In this document: positions 56,412 through 64,000 of the stretch, piece after piece
Layout: each line of letters begins with the position of its first letter
How positions within the stretch are numbered: the stretch's first letter is position 1
NCBI GenBank assembly: GCA_963783695.1
Contig: CAWAOM010000006.1
Span: 124,001 to 188,000, forward strand
Direction: 5' to 3'
DNA from: BM003 sp963783695
GTDB taxonomy: Bacteria; Pseudomonadota; Gammaproteobacteria; Steroidobacterales; BM003
Length of the DNA stretch: 64,000 nucleotides
The notes under the pieces: model-generated
What the model was told of the DNA's origin: nothing
The model's database searches: none
The model's input: the letters and a program-made list of their open reading frames with translations, nothing else
Made by a program: the position numbers and the translations under genes

Positions 56412-58703
56412 TCACAAGCGTGCCCGGCGCAAACGCAGCGCATTACCGATGACCGACACGGATGACAGGCTCATTGCGGCCGCCGCGAGCATCGGCGACA
56501 GCATCGCACCCACAAACGGATACAACACGCCGGCAGCGACAGGCACTCCGATACCGTTGTAGACAAATGCGAGAAAGAGATTTTGTTTGATGTTGGTCAT
56601 TGTCGCCTGGGAAAGCTTTATGGCGCGAACGATTCCGTCGAGATTTCCTTTCACAAGGGTGACACCCGCGCTCTCCATCGCAACATCGGCGCCGGTACCC
56701 ATGGCGATACCCGCATCTGCAGCGGCCAGCGCCGGCGCGTCATTGATACCGTCGCCGGCCATCGCCACGCGTGCGCCATCAGCCTGGAGGTTCGTAATCA
56801 GGCTGACCTTGTCTTGCGGCAGTATTCCGGCCCGAACATCGTCAATGCCCAGTTCCCGGGCAACCGCCGCAGCTGTCGCTGAATTGTCACCGGTCGCCAT
56901 CACGATCCGCAGTCCTTCACTCTCAAGCGCGGCAATCGCCGCCGCCGTGGTTGGCTTTATCGTGTCAGCAAGCGCGATAATCCCGGCAAAACCTCCATCG
57001 ACACCGATGAACAGCAGGGTCTTCCCTGCCCTGCGCATTTCGTCAGCCGCGGATTGCCCACAGGAGACATCGATGCCGGCCTCCTCCATCAGGCGTTCAT
57101 TACCGACTGCGACCTTCCTTCCCACAACCACGCCGGTAACCCCTTTGCCAGTGTGCGACTGAAATGACTCGACGTCGGAAAGCTCGATACCGCGTTGCCC
57201 GGCGGCGCCAACCAGCGCCTCGCCGAGAGGATGCTCGCTGGCACGCTCGAGACTCGCTGCAAGCTGCAACATGCCGGTCTCGTCTTCGTCGAATGAGCGG
57301 ATGTCGGTCAGCGCTGGCTGACCCTGGGTAAGGGTCCCGGTTTTGTCGACCACGAGCGTATCGATGCTGGCGAGGCGTTCGAGCGCTTCCGCGTCGCGAA
57401 TCAGCACGCCAGCCTGCGCACCACGACCGATCGCCACCATGACAGACATTGGCGTCGCCAGGCCGAGCGCGCATGGGCAGGCAATGATCAGCACCGATAC
57501 CGCGGCGACCATTGCATAACTGAGCGGCGGACTCGGCCCGACCAGCATCCAGGTCACAAACGCGACAACTGCGACGAGCACCACCACCGGCACGAAAAAC
57601 CCGGCAACACGGTCGGCCAGCGCCTGGACCGGGGCGCGACTGCGTTGCGCCCGCGCCACCATCGCAACGATCCTGGCGAGCATAGTTTCGTCGCCAATCC
57701 GTTGTGCCCGCATCACCAGACTTCCGGCACGATTGAGAGTGCCGGCGGTAACCGATGAACCGGTGGTTTTTTCGACCGCAATCGGCTCACCGGTCAGCAT
57801 GCTCTCATCAATACTCGAACTTCCGCGCACCACGACGCCATCGACCGGGACGCTCTCACCGGGTCGCACGCGCAACTGATCACCGTGCTCGACCTCGTCG
57901 AGGCCAACCTCAGTCTCGCTGCCATCGGCCGCGATGCGCCGCGCGGTTTTCGGCGCCAGATCCAGCAGCGACCGGATCGCATCGCCGGTGCGTTCCCGCG
58001 CCCGTAATTCGAGAATCTGCCCAACCAGTACCAGTATTATGATCACGGCGGCCGCCTCGAAATATACCGCCACGACTCCATCGTGAACGCGCAATGCCGG
58101 TGGAAACAGCGCCGGGAAAAATGTCGCGACAACGCTGTACAGATAGGCGGCGCCGGTACCCAATGCAATCAGCGTCCACATATTCGGACTTCGGTTGCCA
58201 ATCGACTCCCAGCCGCGCTGAAAAAAAGGCGCGGCCACCCACAGCACCACCGGAGTCGCCAGCGCAAACTGAACGACCACGAACAGCCGCGGCCCCAGCC
58301 ATGCGGTCAATGGCACCCCGAGATGCGAACCCATTTCCATTACCAGCAGAAGCAGCGCAAGCGGTGCACCAATCCACAACCGTCGGGTAAAATCGGCGAG
58401 CTCAGGACTGGGCTCGTCTCCCGCTGCAGCCGGATTCATCGGTTCGAGAGCCATGCCGCATAGCGGACAAATTCCCGGGCCGTCCTGCTCGATTTCCGGG
58501 TGCATCGGGCAGGTATAACGCGAGCCGGTCACCACCGGCACTGGCGCCCGCTCACCGAGGAATGACGCCGGGTTTGCGGCAAATCTCTCACGACAGCGCG
58601 CGGCACAAAAAAAATAGGTTTTGCCCGCCCATTCGAAGCGGTGATCGGTGCCGGCGGCAGCGACAGTCATGCCACATACCGGATCAGTTGCATTGTCCTT
58701 CAT
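56412..58703 (-). CDS. copA: Copper-type heavy-metal P1B-ATPase with YHS and metal-binding N-terminal domains
   Basis: 763 residues from ATG 58703. N-terminus: a YHS domain (DPVCGMTV...FFCAARCRERF, residues 6-45) then a Zn-ribbon-like metal-binding stretch YTCPMHPEIEQDGPGICPLC, with no classical HMA domain. Core: eight membrane segments, TGEP phosphatase loop (MLTGEPIAVEK), metal-site CPC in IIACPCALGLATP (about 410), phosphorylated Asp in DKTGTLTQGQP (about 450), and GDGINDAPALAAAD. TM7 carries YN and TM8 MSxSS, the set seen in Cu(I) exporters (P1B-1). It pumps copper (or silver) out of the cytoplasm. No copper regulator is adjacent. Confidence 0.92.
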   Translation of the reverse strand: MKDNATDPVCGMTVAAAGTDHRFEWAGKTYFFCAARCRERFAANPASFLGERAPVPVVTGSRYTCPMHPEIEQDGPGICPLCGMALEPMNPAAAGDEPSPELADFTRRLWIGAPLALLLLVMEMGSHLGVPLTAWLGPRLFVVVQFALATPVVLWVAAPFFQRGWESIGNRSPNMWTLIALGTGAAYLYSVVATFFPALFPPALRVHDGVVAVYFEAAAVIIILVLVGQILELRARERTGDAIRSLLDLAPKTARRIAADGSETEVGLDEVEHGDQLRVRPGESVPVDGVVVRGSSSIDESMLTGEPIAVEKTTGSSVTAGTLNRAGSLVMRAQRIGDETMLARIVAMVARAQRSRAPVQALADRVAGFFVPVVVLVAVVAFVTWMLVGPSPPLSYAMVAAVSVLIIACPCALGLATPMSVMVAIGRGAQAGVLIRDAEALERLASIDTLVVDKTGTLTQGQPALTDIRSFDEDETGMLQLAASLERASEHPLGEALVGAAGQRGIELSDVESFQSHTGKGVTGVVVGRKVAVGNERLMEEAGIDVSCGQSAADEMRRAGKTLLFIGVDGGFAGIIALADTIKPTTAAAIAALESEGLRIVMATGDNSATAAAVARELGIDDVRAGILPQDKVSLITNLQADGARVAMAGDGINDAPALAAADAGIAMGTGADVAMESAGVTLVKGNLDGIVRAIKLSQATMTNIKQNLFLAFVYNGIGVPVAAGVLYPFVGAMLSPMLAAAAMSLSSVSVIGNALRLRRARL

Positions 58704-58965
58704 ATAAGGAATCTCGCTCGCCGATTGGCAGCTACCGTGCAGGCTCAAAAGTAAGCCCATTGCTGGCCTCGACGCAAGCCGTGCGCCGCGCCGGCGACCG
58801 CCACTGTCACGGCAACGGCAGTGTCACAGCCAGGACCTGCAGGAATCAGATACGTCATGCCGAACCATCGCGCCATCCTGCAGCGCCACCGCGGCAGCGA
58901 TCCACCCCCAACGCAGGCGCAACGCCCGTACACCCGGCACCTCTTTTTGTGCTACAAGGCAAGTC

Positions 58966-59418
58966 ATGGAAATTGAAACCGCTATCACGGTCGGCTGGCG
59001 TGAGTGGGTAGCTCTCCCGGAACTTGGCCTTACCCGACTAAAGGCAAAGATCGATACTGGCGCGCGCACCTCCGCACTACATGCATTCCGTCTTGCGACA
59101 CATCACGTCGAGGGTCGTTTGTGGGTCGCGTTTGCGATTCATCCAAAGCAACGCCAACGCTCTCTCGAAGTCGAGTGCGAAGCGCCGGTTTTTGATCAGC
59201 GTATAGTGAGTGATTCCGGCGGGCACAAAGAGGAACGCTACGTCATTCGCACTACGCTTGGCCTCGGACAACACCAGTGGCCAATAGAAATGACCCTGAC
59301 TGACCGCGACGATATGCGTTTTCGCATGCTGCTGGGTCGCAGCGCGATGAAACAGCGGCTGATCGTCGACCCGACCCAATCCTACCTGTTGCGAAAACCG
59401 AGAAAACATCTGCGATGA
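58966..59418 (+). CDS. Retropepsin-like peptidase of the RimK cluster (PF05618)
   Basis: 150 residues. Single-domain aspartic protease-like fold: TVGWREWVALPELGLTRLKA, then the catalytic KIDTGARTSALHA at about 28-40 (Asp-Thr-Gly, as in retropepsins), and a C-terminal MLLGRSAMKQRLIVDPTQSY (about 120-140). This is the family formerly named ATP-dependent zinc protease (RimB group), which travels with RimK-like ligases and is thought to trim the polyglutamate or other tails they add. ATGA overlap with the desuccinylase-like gene (59415-59418). Divergent from the P-type ATPase. Confidence 0.88.
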   Translation: MEIETAITVGWREWVALPELGLTRLKAKIDTGARTSALHAFRLATHHVEGRLWVAFAIHPKQRQRSLEVECEAPVFDQRIVSDSGGHKEERYVIRTTLGLGQHQWPIEMTLTDRDDMRFRMLLGRSAMKQRLIVDPTQSYLLRKPRKHLR

Positions 59419-60440
59419 AAAACAGAACGATTACTATTGGCGGCGAAACGGTACCGCCCGGAACCCGGCGCATCGTCGACCTGCCGGTAGCCAACCTTTA
59501 CACGCATACGTCGCTGAACATGCCGGTACAGATCGTCAACGGGCGCAGGGCCGGGCCGACGCTGTTCGTGACCGCCGCGATCCACGGCGATGAAATCAAC
59601 GGCGTGGAAATCATTCGCCGCCTGCTGCAGCTGAAGACGCTGGCGAGCCTGCGCGGAACGCTGCTCGCCGTGCCAATCGTAAACGTCCATGGTTTTCTCG
59701 ATCAGTCGCGATATCTGCCGGATCGTCGCGATCTCAACCGATCCTTCCCAGGCAGCGAGACGGGGTCGGTCGCAGCGCGGCTTGCGCACTTGCTGGTCAC
59801 CGAGGTCATCAATCAGTCCGATTGCGGAATCGATCTGCATACCGGATCGCTGCATCGCTCAAATCTGCCGCAAATTCGCGCCAATCTTGGCGACCCGCGT
59901 ACCAGAGAACTGGCCGGTTTGTTCGGTGTGCCAGTACTGCTGAATTCGGCTTTGCGCGACGGTTCGCTGCGCCAGTACGCCTCTGATCAGGGCGTACCGA
60001 TGTTACTCTACGAAGCGGGAGAAGCGCTGCGCTTCGACGAACTCGCGATACGCGCGGGCACCCGCGGAATTCTCAATCTCATGCGCAAACTCGAGATGCT
60101 TCCGCGCAAACCCGTCCGCCGGCGGCAGCTCGAACCGGTAGTTGCGAGCCAGAGTAGCTGGGCGCGCGCGCCTGTCAGCGGAATCGTGAGGAGCACGGCA
60201 CGGCTGGGACAAACAGTGAAAAAGGGAGATACGCTTGCGATAGTCAGCGACCCGTTTGGAGAAGTCGCATCATCGTTACTCGCGCGTTTCGACGGCATCG
60301 TAATTGGACGCAGCAACCTGCCGCTGGCACATGAGGGCGACGCTCTTTTCAATATCGCCCGGTTTGACGACGTTGAGGACGCCGGCGACACGCTGGAAGA
60401 TTTCCGCATTGCACATGGTCAAAGCAGCATAGATACCTGA
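59415..60440 (+). CDS. Succinylglutamate desuccinylase/aspartoacylase family protein
   Basis: 341 residues of the M14-like AstE/AspA family. Zinc ligands are visible in FVTAAIHGDEINGVEIIRRL (His-x-x-Glu at about 57-60) and DLHTGSLHRSNLPQIRANLG (third His). A C-terminal lipoyl-like beta-hairpin domain follows (VSGIVRSTARLGQTVKKGDT, about 255-275), typical of this branch. In RimK clusters such enzymes are proposed to remove or process the amide-linked group that the ligase adds. Overlaps the peptidase gene by four bases and precedes rimK by 15 bases, so the three form one transcription unit. Confidence 0.88.
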   Translation: MKNRTITIGGETVPPGTRRIVDLPVANLYTHTSLNMPVQIVNGRRAGPTLFVTAAIHGDEINGVEIIRRLLQLKTLASLRGTLLAVPIVNVHGFLDQSRYLPDRRDLNRSFPGSETGSVAARLAHLLVTEVINQSDCGIDLHTGSLHRSNLPQIRANLGDPRTRELAGLFGVPVLLNSALRDGSLRQYASDQGVPMLLYEAGEALRFDELAIRAGTRGILNLMRKLEMLPRKPVRRRQLEPVVASQSSWARAPVSGIVRSTARLGQTVKKGDTLAIVSDPFGEVASSLLARFDGIVIGRSNLPLAHEGDALFNIARFDDVEDAGDTLEDFRIAHGQSSIDT

Positions 60441-60455
60441 TCAGGAACTGAAGCG

Positions 60456-61361
60456 ATGAAAATTGCGATTCTTTCGACAAACAAAAAACTCTATTCGACG
60501 CGACGCCTGACCGAGGCCGCGCAGGAACTCGGGCATGAACCTCTCGTGATCAACCACAAGCGTTGTTACATGAACATTGCCTCGCACAAACCCGCCGTTC
60601 ACTACGACGGCAAACCACTGACGGATATCGATGCGATTATCCCGCGGATCGGCGCCTCGGTGACGTTCTACGGCACCGCGGTCGTGCGCCAGTTCGAGAT
60701 GATGGGGGTCTACACCGTCAATGAGTCGGTGGCTATAACCCGCGCACGCGACAAACTGCGTTCTCTGCAACTACTTTCACGCAAGGGCATAGGACTGCCG
60801 GTAACCAGCATGGCCAACTCCCCGGCGGATACCGATGATGTCCTGAAAATTGTCGGTGGCGCACCGGTGGTGATAAAACTGCTGGAGGGGACTCAGGGAG
60901 TGGGGGTCGTCCTGGCCGAGACCAACAAGGCCGCAGAAAGCGTGATCGAAGCGTTTCGCGGCCTCAAAGCTAATTTCCTCGTTCAGGAGTACATCAAGGA
61001 AGCCGGCGGCGCCGATATTCGCTGCTTTCTTGTTGGTGATCGTGTCGTGGCGGCGATGAAGCGCCAGGCCAAGGCCGGCGAGTTTCGTTCGAATATTCAT
61101 CGCGGCGGCTCTGCGGAACTGATCAAGATCACGCCGGAGGAACGTTCGACCGCCGTTAGAGCGGCCAAGATCATGGGGCTGAATGTCTCGGGCGTCGATA
61201 TCCTCCGCTCGAACCATGGACCGGTCGTCATGGAAGTCAATTCATCGCCGGGCCTCGAGGGCATCGAGACTGCTACTGGCAAGGACATTGCCAGCATGGT
61301 GATAAAATTTGTCGAAAAGAACGCCCGCCCCGGCCACACGAAAACACGCGGCCGGGGCTAG
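60456..61361 (+). CDS. rimK: RimK family ATP-grasp alpha-L-glutamate ligase
   Basis: 301 residues, the size of RimK. ATP-grasp marks: NESVAITRARDKLRSLQLLS at about 90-110, VIKLLEGTQGVGVVLAETN (glycine loop) at about 145, LVQEYIKEAGGADIRCFLVG at about 177, and the Mg-binding VVMEVNSSPGLEGIE at about 253. It adds Glu residues to a C-terminus; in E. coli and pseudomonads the target is ribosomal protein S6. Context with a retropepsin and desuccinylase-like enzyme suggests an add-and-remove modification system. ATG 60456; RBS weak (aggaactgaagcg). Confidence 0.92.
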   Translation: MKIAILSTNKKLYSTRRLTEAAQELGHEPLVINHKRCYMNIASHKPAVHYDGKPLTDIDAIIPRIGASVTFYGTAVVRQFEMMGVYTVNESVAITRARDKLRSLQLLSRKGIGLPVTSMANSPADTDDVLKIVGGAPVVIKLLEGTQGVGVVLAETNKAAESVIEAFRGLKANFLVQEYIKEAGGADIRCFLVGDRVVAAMKRQAKAGEFRSNIHRGGSAELIKITPEERSTAVRAAKIMGLNVSGVDILRSNHGPVVMEVNSSPGLEGIETATGKDIASMVIKFVEKNARPGHTKTRGRG

Positions 61362-61399
61362 CACAGTTCAACGGTTGTGGCCCGAATTTCACCGCCGAT

Positions 61400-61431
61400 C
61401 GCGGCTGTCCGCACTCGCGAAGACAGCCGCG
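61400..61431. repeat. Hairpin-forming inverted repeat downstream of rimK
   Basis: Perfect ten-base arms CGCGGCTGTC and GACAGCCGCG around a 12-base loop, 39 bases past the rimK stop. No T-run follows on either strand, so it is not a classical terminator. It may stabilise the 3' end of the rimK transcript. Confidence 0.5.
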
Positions 61432-61471
61432 GGACACTGCAACAACTTGCTCTCAAGCGGCTCAAACGGGA

Positions 61472-61726
61472 CTAACGGTACCCTTCATCCCAGTCTGCCT
61501 CGTCTTCGAGGACTTCGTGGTCGTAGTCATCCCAGTCATACAGATTCCGCTTCAGGCGCCGCCGCTCGGCCATTTCTTCACGAACCCGCCACGCCGATGC
61601 TCCGCGCCGCCGACGCGTGCGCGAGTGCTTTGCGTAGGCCTGATCGAAGTCAAGCTCAGACTCCTCCTCGAATGTCGTACCGTCGTCTTCGTAATCGTTA
61701 AGCTCTTCGTGCGAATGGATAGCCAT
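61472..61726 (-). CDS. Small acidic/basic protein, PA3496-like
   Basis: 84 residues. The N-terminal 30 residues are strongly acidic (EELNDYEDDGTTFEEESELD), the middle strongly basic (KHSRTRRRRGASAWRVREEM, AERRRLKRN), and the C-terminus acidic again (YDWDDYDHEVLEDEADWDEG). The layout and the R.RREEM.ERRRL pattern recall small PA3496-type proteins of gammaproteobacteria; the match is from memory and moderate. Likely a charged, helical, cytoplasmic protein that binds nucleic acid or another charged partner. ATG 61726; followed upstream by the unknown gene on the same strand. Confidence 0.65.
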   Translation of the reverse strand: MAIHSHEELNDYEDDGTTFEEESELDFDQAYAKHSRTRRRRGASAWRVREEMAERRRLKRNLYDWDDYDHEVLEDEADWDEGYR

Positions 61727-61737
61727 GATGACTCACC

Positions 61738-62283
61738 TCAATTCGACTCTGCGGCCGAACACACCTCACTGGCCCGGACCGCTTCCTGATTCGGCCCTGC
61801 GCCACCCAATGGGTTTGCATACCGTGCAAAATACAGACCCACCTCATGGACCTGGGTCCACGCAATAAACAGAATGTCGCCGATCATTGCGAAATGCGCC
61901 GCTTTGGTCGGTGCCGCAATACGCCAGTCCGGCCCTGATGAATATACCCACCGCGCCCGGCATAGCGGCGCAGCAAGACCGGCCGGAAGCCGCAGCAGAA
62001 TATCAAGGTCGTGAGTCAGGCGAATAAACACCTCCTTGCTGAGGTAGGTGTCGGCAGGCCCGCGCGCAACCCAGGGCGCGGGGCCAAACTCCGACGCGCC
62101 GCCGGATTCACCCAAAAACATCGCGCCGGGCAGATCGAGAATAATTGTCGACAGCAAGCTCCGAGCACCGGCAACTGGTCTGCGCGCCCGGGAAATCGCG
62201 CCATGGCCGCCGGATCCCCGCGCACAGGCTTCGACCCCTCTTGCGGGCCAGGAAAACACTGCCGACGGTGGCAACGCTGTCAT
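61738..62283 (-). CDS. Hypothetical protein facing the MarR gene, start uncertain
   Basis: Up to 181 residues from ATG 62283; ATG 62121 would give 126 residues. The C-terminal two-thirds looks like a real protein: PADTYLSKEVFIRLTHDLDI, then GDILFIAWTQVHEVGLYFAR. The first 50 residues are low-complexity and shadowed by other open frames (one begins at 62290), so either the true start is inside or there is a frameshift. On the minus strand a -35/-10 pair (TTGATG, 16 bases, TATATT at 62298-62303) lies inside the MarR operator, so transcription of this gene is probably repressed by MarR. Function unknown. Confidence 0.45.
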   Translation of the reverse strand: MTALPPSAVFSWPARGVEACARGSGGHGAISRARRPVAGARSLLSTIILDLPGAMFLGESGGASEFGPAPWVARGPADTYLSKEVFIRLTHDLDILLRLPAGLAAPLCRARWVYSSGPDWRIAAPTKAAHFAMIGDILFIAWTQVHEVGLYFARYANPLGGAGPNQEAVRASEVCSAAESN

Positions 62284-62301
62284 ATTTCATGCTCGGAAAT
62301 A

Positions 62302-62360
62302 TAATTTGATATCAAAATACATCAATTGGCGCCTTGGTCAAGTATTTTGATATCAAATTA
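62302..62360. promoter_or_regulatory. Twin-palindrome MarR operator with divergent promoter
   Basis: Two 19-base elements, 62302-62320 and 62342-62360, are exact reverse complements of each other and 21 bases apart. Each contains the 12-base perfect palindrome TTTGATATCAAA (62305-62316 and 62346-62357). The palindrome centres are 41 bases apart, close to four helical turns, so two MarR dimers would sit on the same face of the DNA. A leftward -35 (complement of CATCAA at 62321-62326) and a -10 (62298-62303) flank the first element. The rightward MarR ATG is 23 bases from the second. Confidence 0.8.
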
Positions 62361-62382
62361 ACTAACTGCTAGGGTCGCGGCC

Positions 62383-62892
62383 ATGGACACTGACGCGGTT
62401 GACAGACTGCTGGCACAATGGCGCCGTGAAAGACCTGAGGCCGACGTATCCGGACTCGCGCTCGTGGTGCGTATCGAAATGCTCGCCAAGCTATTGCAAC
62501 GTGACACCGCGCGCAGCCTGTCCAAAACGTCGCTGAAAGCCTGGGAATACGATGTCCTGTCTGCTCTGCGACGTCAGGGGGCGCCGTTCGAACTGCCGGC
62601 AAGCGACCTCGCCCGGGCATCGCTGCTGAGTCCGGGAGCGATGACTACCCGCATCGACCAACTGGAGGCGCGGCGGCTGGTCAAGCGCAGGCCGGACCCG
62701 GTTGATGGCCGAGGTGTACAGATTCGCCTTACAGCCACGGGACGAAAGCTGATTGACACAGCTATTCACAGCCGATTCGATGCCGCCTCCAGCTTCGCCT
62801 CCGAACTGAAGCCCGTTGAACGCCGCGCGCTGGAGAAAGCCTTACGCAAACTCCTGTTGTCGCTGGTGCGCCAGGCGGATGGCTCGGCATAG
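62383..62892 (+). CDS. MarR-family transcriptional regulator
   Basis: 169 residues from ATG 62383. Winged helix-turn-helix: KAWEYDVLSALRRQGAPFEL, then ASDLARASLLSPGAMTTRID, QLEARRLVKRRPDPVDGRGV and QIRLTATGRKLIDTA (about 50-125), with the D-x-R-G-V/x wing typical of MarR. N- and C-terminal helices form the dimer. It lies 23 bases from the twin TTTGATATCAAA operator and is divergent from the unknown gene, so it probably represses both itself and that gene. The ligand is unknown. Converges on the DcaP-like porin gene. Confidence 0.92.
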   Translation: MDTDAVDRLLAQWRRERPEADVSGLALVVRIEMLAKLLQRDTARSLSKTSLKAWEYDVLSALRRQGAPFELPASDLARASLLSPGAMTTRIDQLEARRLVKRRPDPVDGRGVQIRLTATGRKLIDTAIHSRFDAASSFASELKPVERRALEKALRKLLLSLVRQADGSA

Positions 62893-62940
62893 TTCAACCA
62901 CACCATTGCGCCGGGACGGTCGCCCCGCCCCATCCCCGGG

Positions 62941-64000
62941 CTAAAAATTGTAACGCGCCGCAAACTGTACCTGGCTGGCGTCGCCTTCCGCTCCATCCTG
63001 GTTCTCGCGCTGCCCCCACAAAAGCTCACCGCCGAGCGTGATTCGCGGCGTCGGCGACCACAACAGATTTCCCGAAATGCGATAAGTCCTTTTGTAGAAG
63101 TCATCCGCAACGAAACCGGGGTTATCCAGGCTAACAAAGCCGAACGTCAAATTTGACCGCATCGTCTCACCCCACCAGTGCTGGCCGGACACGTAGCCGG
63201 ACACGACATCGATCAACTCGAGATTACCGTTCGCGTCGAAGACGCCATCAAAATCCCCGACGCTGCGCAGATCGTTAATATAACGACCAATGCCCGTACC
63301 TCCATTCAGCTGGAAAAGAATGCTGTCGCGCTCGTCGAACCAGCCGGCGTCAAAGCGGCCGCTGACCTGCAATCCCCAACCCGTCTGTTTCTCGGTGTTG
63401 CGCGGCGCGTCGTCCCAATTGGCGCGCACCTGGCGGTACAGCCCGCCGACCTTGAAATGCAAACGGTTACCCCAGTTCAGCCGCGCCGTCGCGACGATAT
63501 CGGGGAATCGGGTCACCCCGTCGCCGTTGTCCACGAGCGGGTTCGGATCCTCGGCGGAAAGCTCAAACTCATAGCGCCGGCCAATCTTGGGAAACAGCCG
63601 GATCTGAGCCTGGCGCACGTTGACCCTGCCGTTCAGCCCCTCGAAATCGATTTCCTCCGGCGTGGCATCGGTGTCAACAAATGCGGACCACGTTTTACCG
63701 GCAAGCGCCCGGTTCCATTGACCGAAGGCGTGGCGCAAACGGAACTGCCCGCCGTTGTCGCCACCGTCGAAATCGCCTTCGATGAACGCGCGCAGGACCC
63801 CGTAATCGGTAGGCTCGCGCAAATCGAAATTCAGCCGCGACTGATCCGCGGTAATCGCTGCCTCCGCCTCTGCAGCCGAATCACCATCGCGTACCGGTAT
63901 CGAGCCGACGATAAACCGGTCTGTGACTTCCAACGGGTCGAAACTGTTGACGGTCGTTGCCTTGACGAATCCGCCGATACGCAGCGCCGCCCGCGTGCCG
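62941..64000 (-). CDS. DcaP-type trimeric outer-membrane porin, C-terminal part (cut by window edge)
   Basis: About 353 residues are visible; the frame is open through the right edge, so the N-terminus and signal peptide are missing. Near the edge it reads RIGGFVKATTVNSFDPLEVT, the start of a DcaP barrel (family: G.v.l......D). Repeated barrel patterns follow: GVLRAFIEGDFDGGDNGGQF, RLRHAFGQWNRALAGKTWSA, ATARLNWGNRLHFKVGGLYR, GYVSGQHWWGETMRSNLTFG, ending with QFAARYNF and a terminal Phe. DcaP proteins take up anionic compounds such as dicarboxylates or phthalates. The last strands are complete, so only the front is lost. Confidence 0.82.
   Translation of the reverse strand, partial: GTRAALRIGGFVKATTVNSFDPLEVTDRFIVGSIPVRDGDSAAEAEAAITADQSRLNFDLREPTDYGVLRAFIEGDFDGGDNGGQFRLRHAFGQWNRALAGKTWSAFVDTDATPEEIDFEGLNGRVNVRQAQIRLFPKIGRRYEFELSAEDPNPLVDNGDGVTRFPDIVATARLNWGNRLHFKVGGLYRQVRANWDDAPRNTEKQTGWGLQVSGRFDAGWFDERDSILFQLNGGTGIGRYINDLRSVGDFDGVFDANGNLELIDVVSGYVSGQHWWGETMRSNLTFGFVSLDNPGFVADDFYKRTYRISGNLLWSPTPRITLGGELLWGQRENQDGAEGDASQVQFAARYNF

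Overview
The window is a densely packed, GC-rich chromosomal segment, most likely from a gammaproteobacterium. The evidence for this is ubiG (ubiquinone synthesis), an HtrB/LpxL-type lipid A acyltransferase, outer-membrane barrels (including a DcaP-type porin cut by the right edge), a PhaC-type polyester synthase cut by the left edge, class I fumarase, a DUF1244 gene and a RimK gene set. The species cannot be read from the sequence; an aerobic or facultative marine or soil lineage is my inference. I found no rRNA, tRNA, CRISPR array, insertion sequence or prophage.

Layout. 1-3.4 kb: partial phaC-like gene, AEC and DMT transporters, DUF6502 gene. 3.7-10.4 kb: gabD facing a leftward run of acyl-CoA ligase, aldehyde dehydrogenase, dienelactone hydrolase-like protein and gabT. 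10.5-13.3 kb: leftward XdhC-like protein, pentameric ligand-gated ion channel and MocA-like nucleotidyltransferase. 13.4-15.8 kb: a tight four-gene operon of two DUF1538 membrane proteins, a PII-like protein and a CBS-domain protein. 15.8-17.5 kb: DUF2934 protein and an ECF sigma factor with a putative membrane partner and a DUF6249 protein.

17.7-29.1 kb is the largest functional block. It holds an NAD-linked formate dehydrogenase (NuoE-NuoF fusion plus catalytic subunit), a PF11756 protein, a GltD-like flavoprotein with ferredoxin-type clusters, a 1201-residue pyruvate:ferredoxin oxidoreductase and a dihydroorotate-dehydrogenase-like protein. Inside each half the genes overlap; a 272-base AT-rich gap with a 17-base palindrome separates the halves. 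It looks like a low-potential electron and formate/pyruvate module in a genome that otherwise carries oxygen-dependent catabolism.

29.2-38.6 kb: homogentisate dioxygenase and fumarylacetoacetase, the lipid A acyltransferase, branched-chain 2-oxoacid dehydrogenase E1alpha-E1beta-E2, and a Baeyer-Villiger-type monooxygenase. 38.8-46.5 kb: conserved unknown protein, membrane-anchored alpha/beta hydrolase, sulfatase, LysR regulator and APC permease. 46.6-55.9 kb: PPK2, fumarase, M48 lipoprotein protease, a ribbon-helix-helix-like protein plus unknown partner, a second acyl-CoA synthetase, a beta-barrel protein, a GPH-type transporter and UbiG. 56-64 kb: DUF1244, a copper-type P-ATPase, a retropepsin/desuccinylase/RimK triad, two small or unknown genes, a MarR regulator with a striking twin-palindrome operator, and the partial DcaP porin.

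The best candidates for undescribed biology are the DUF1538-DUF1538-PII-CBS operon, the formate/pyruvate redox block, the ligand-gated channel embedded with molybdenum-hydroxylase maturation genes, and the MarR twin operator facing an unknown gene.
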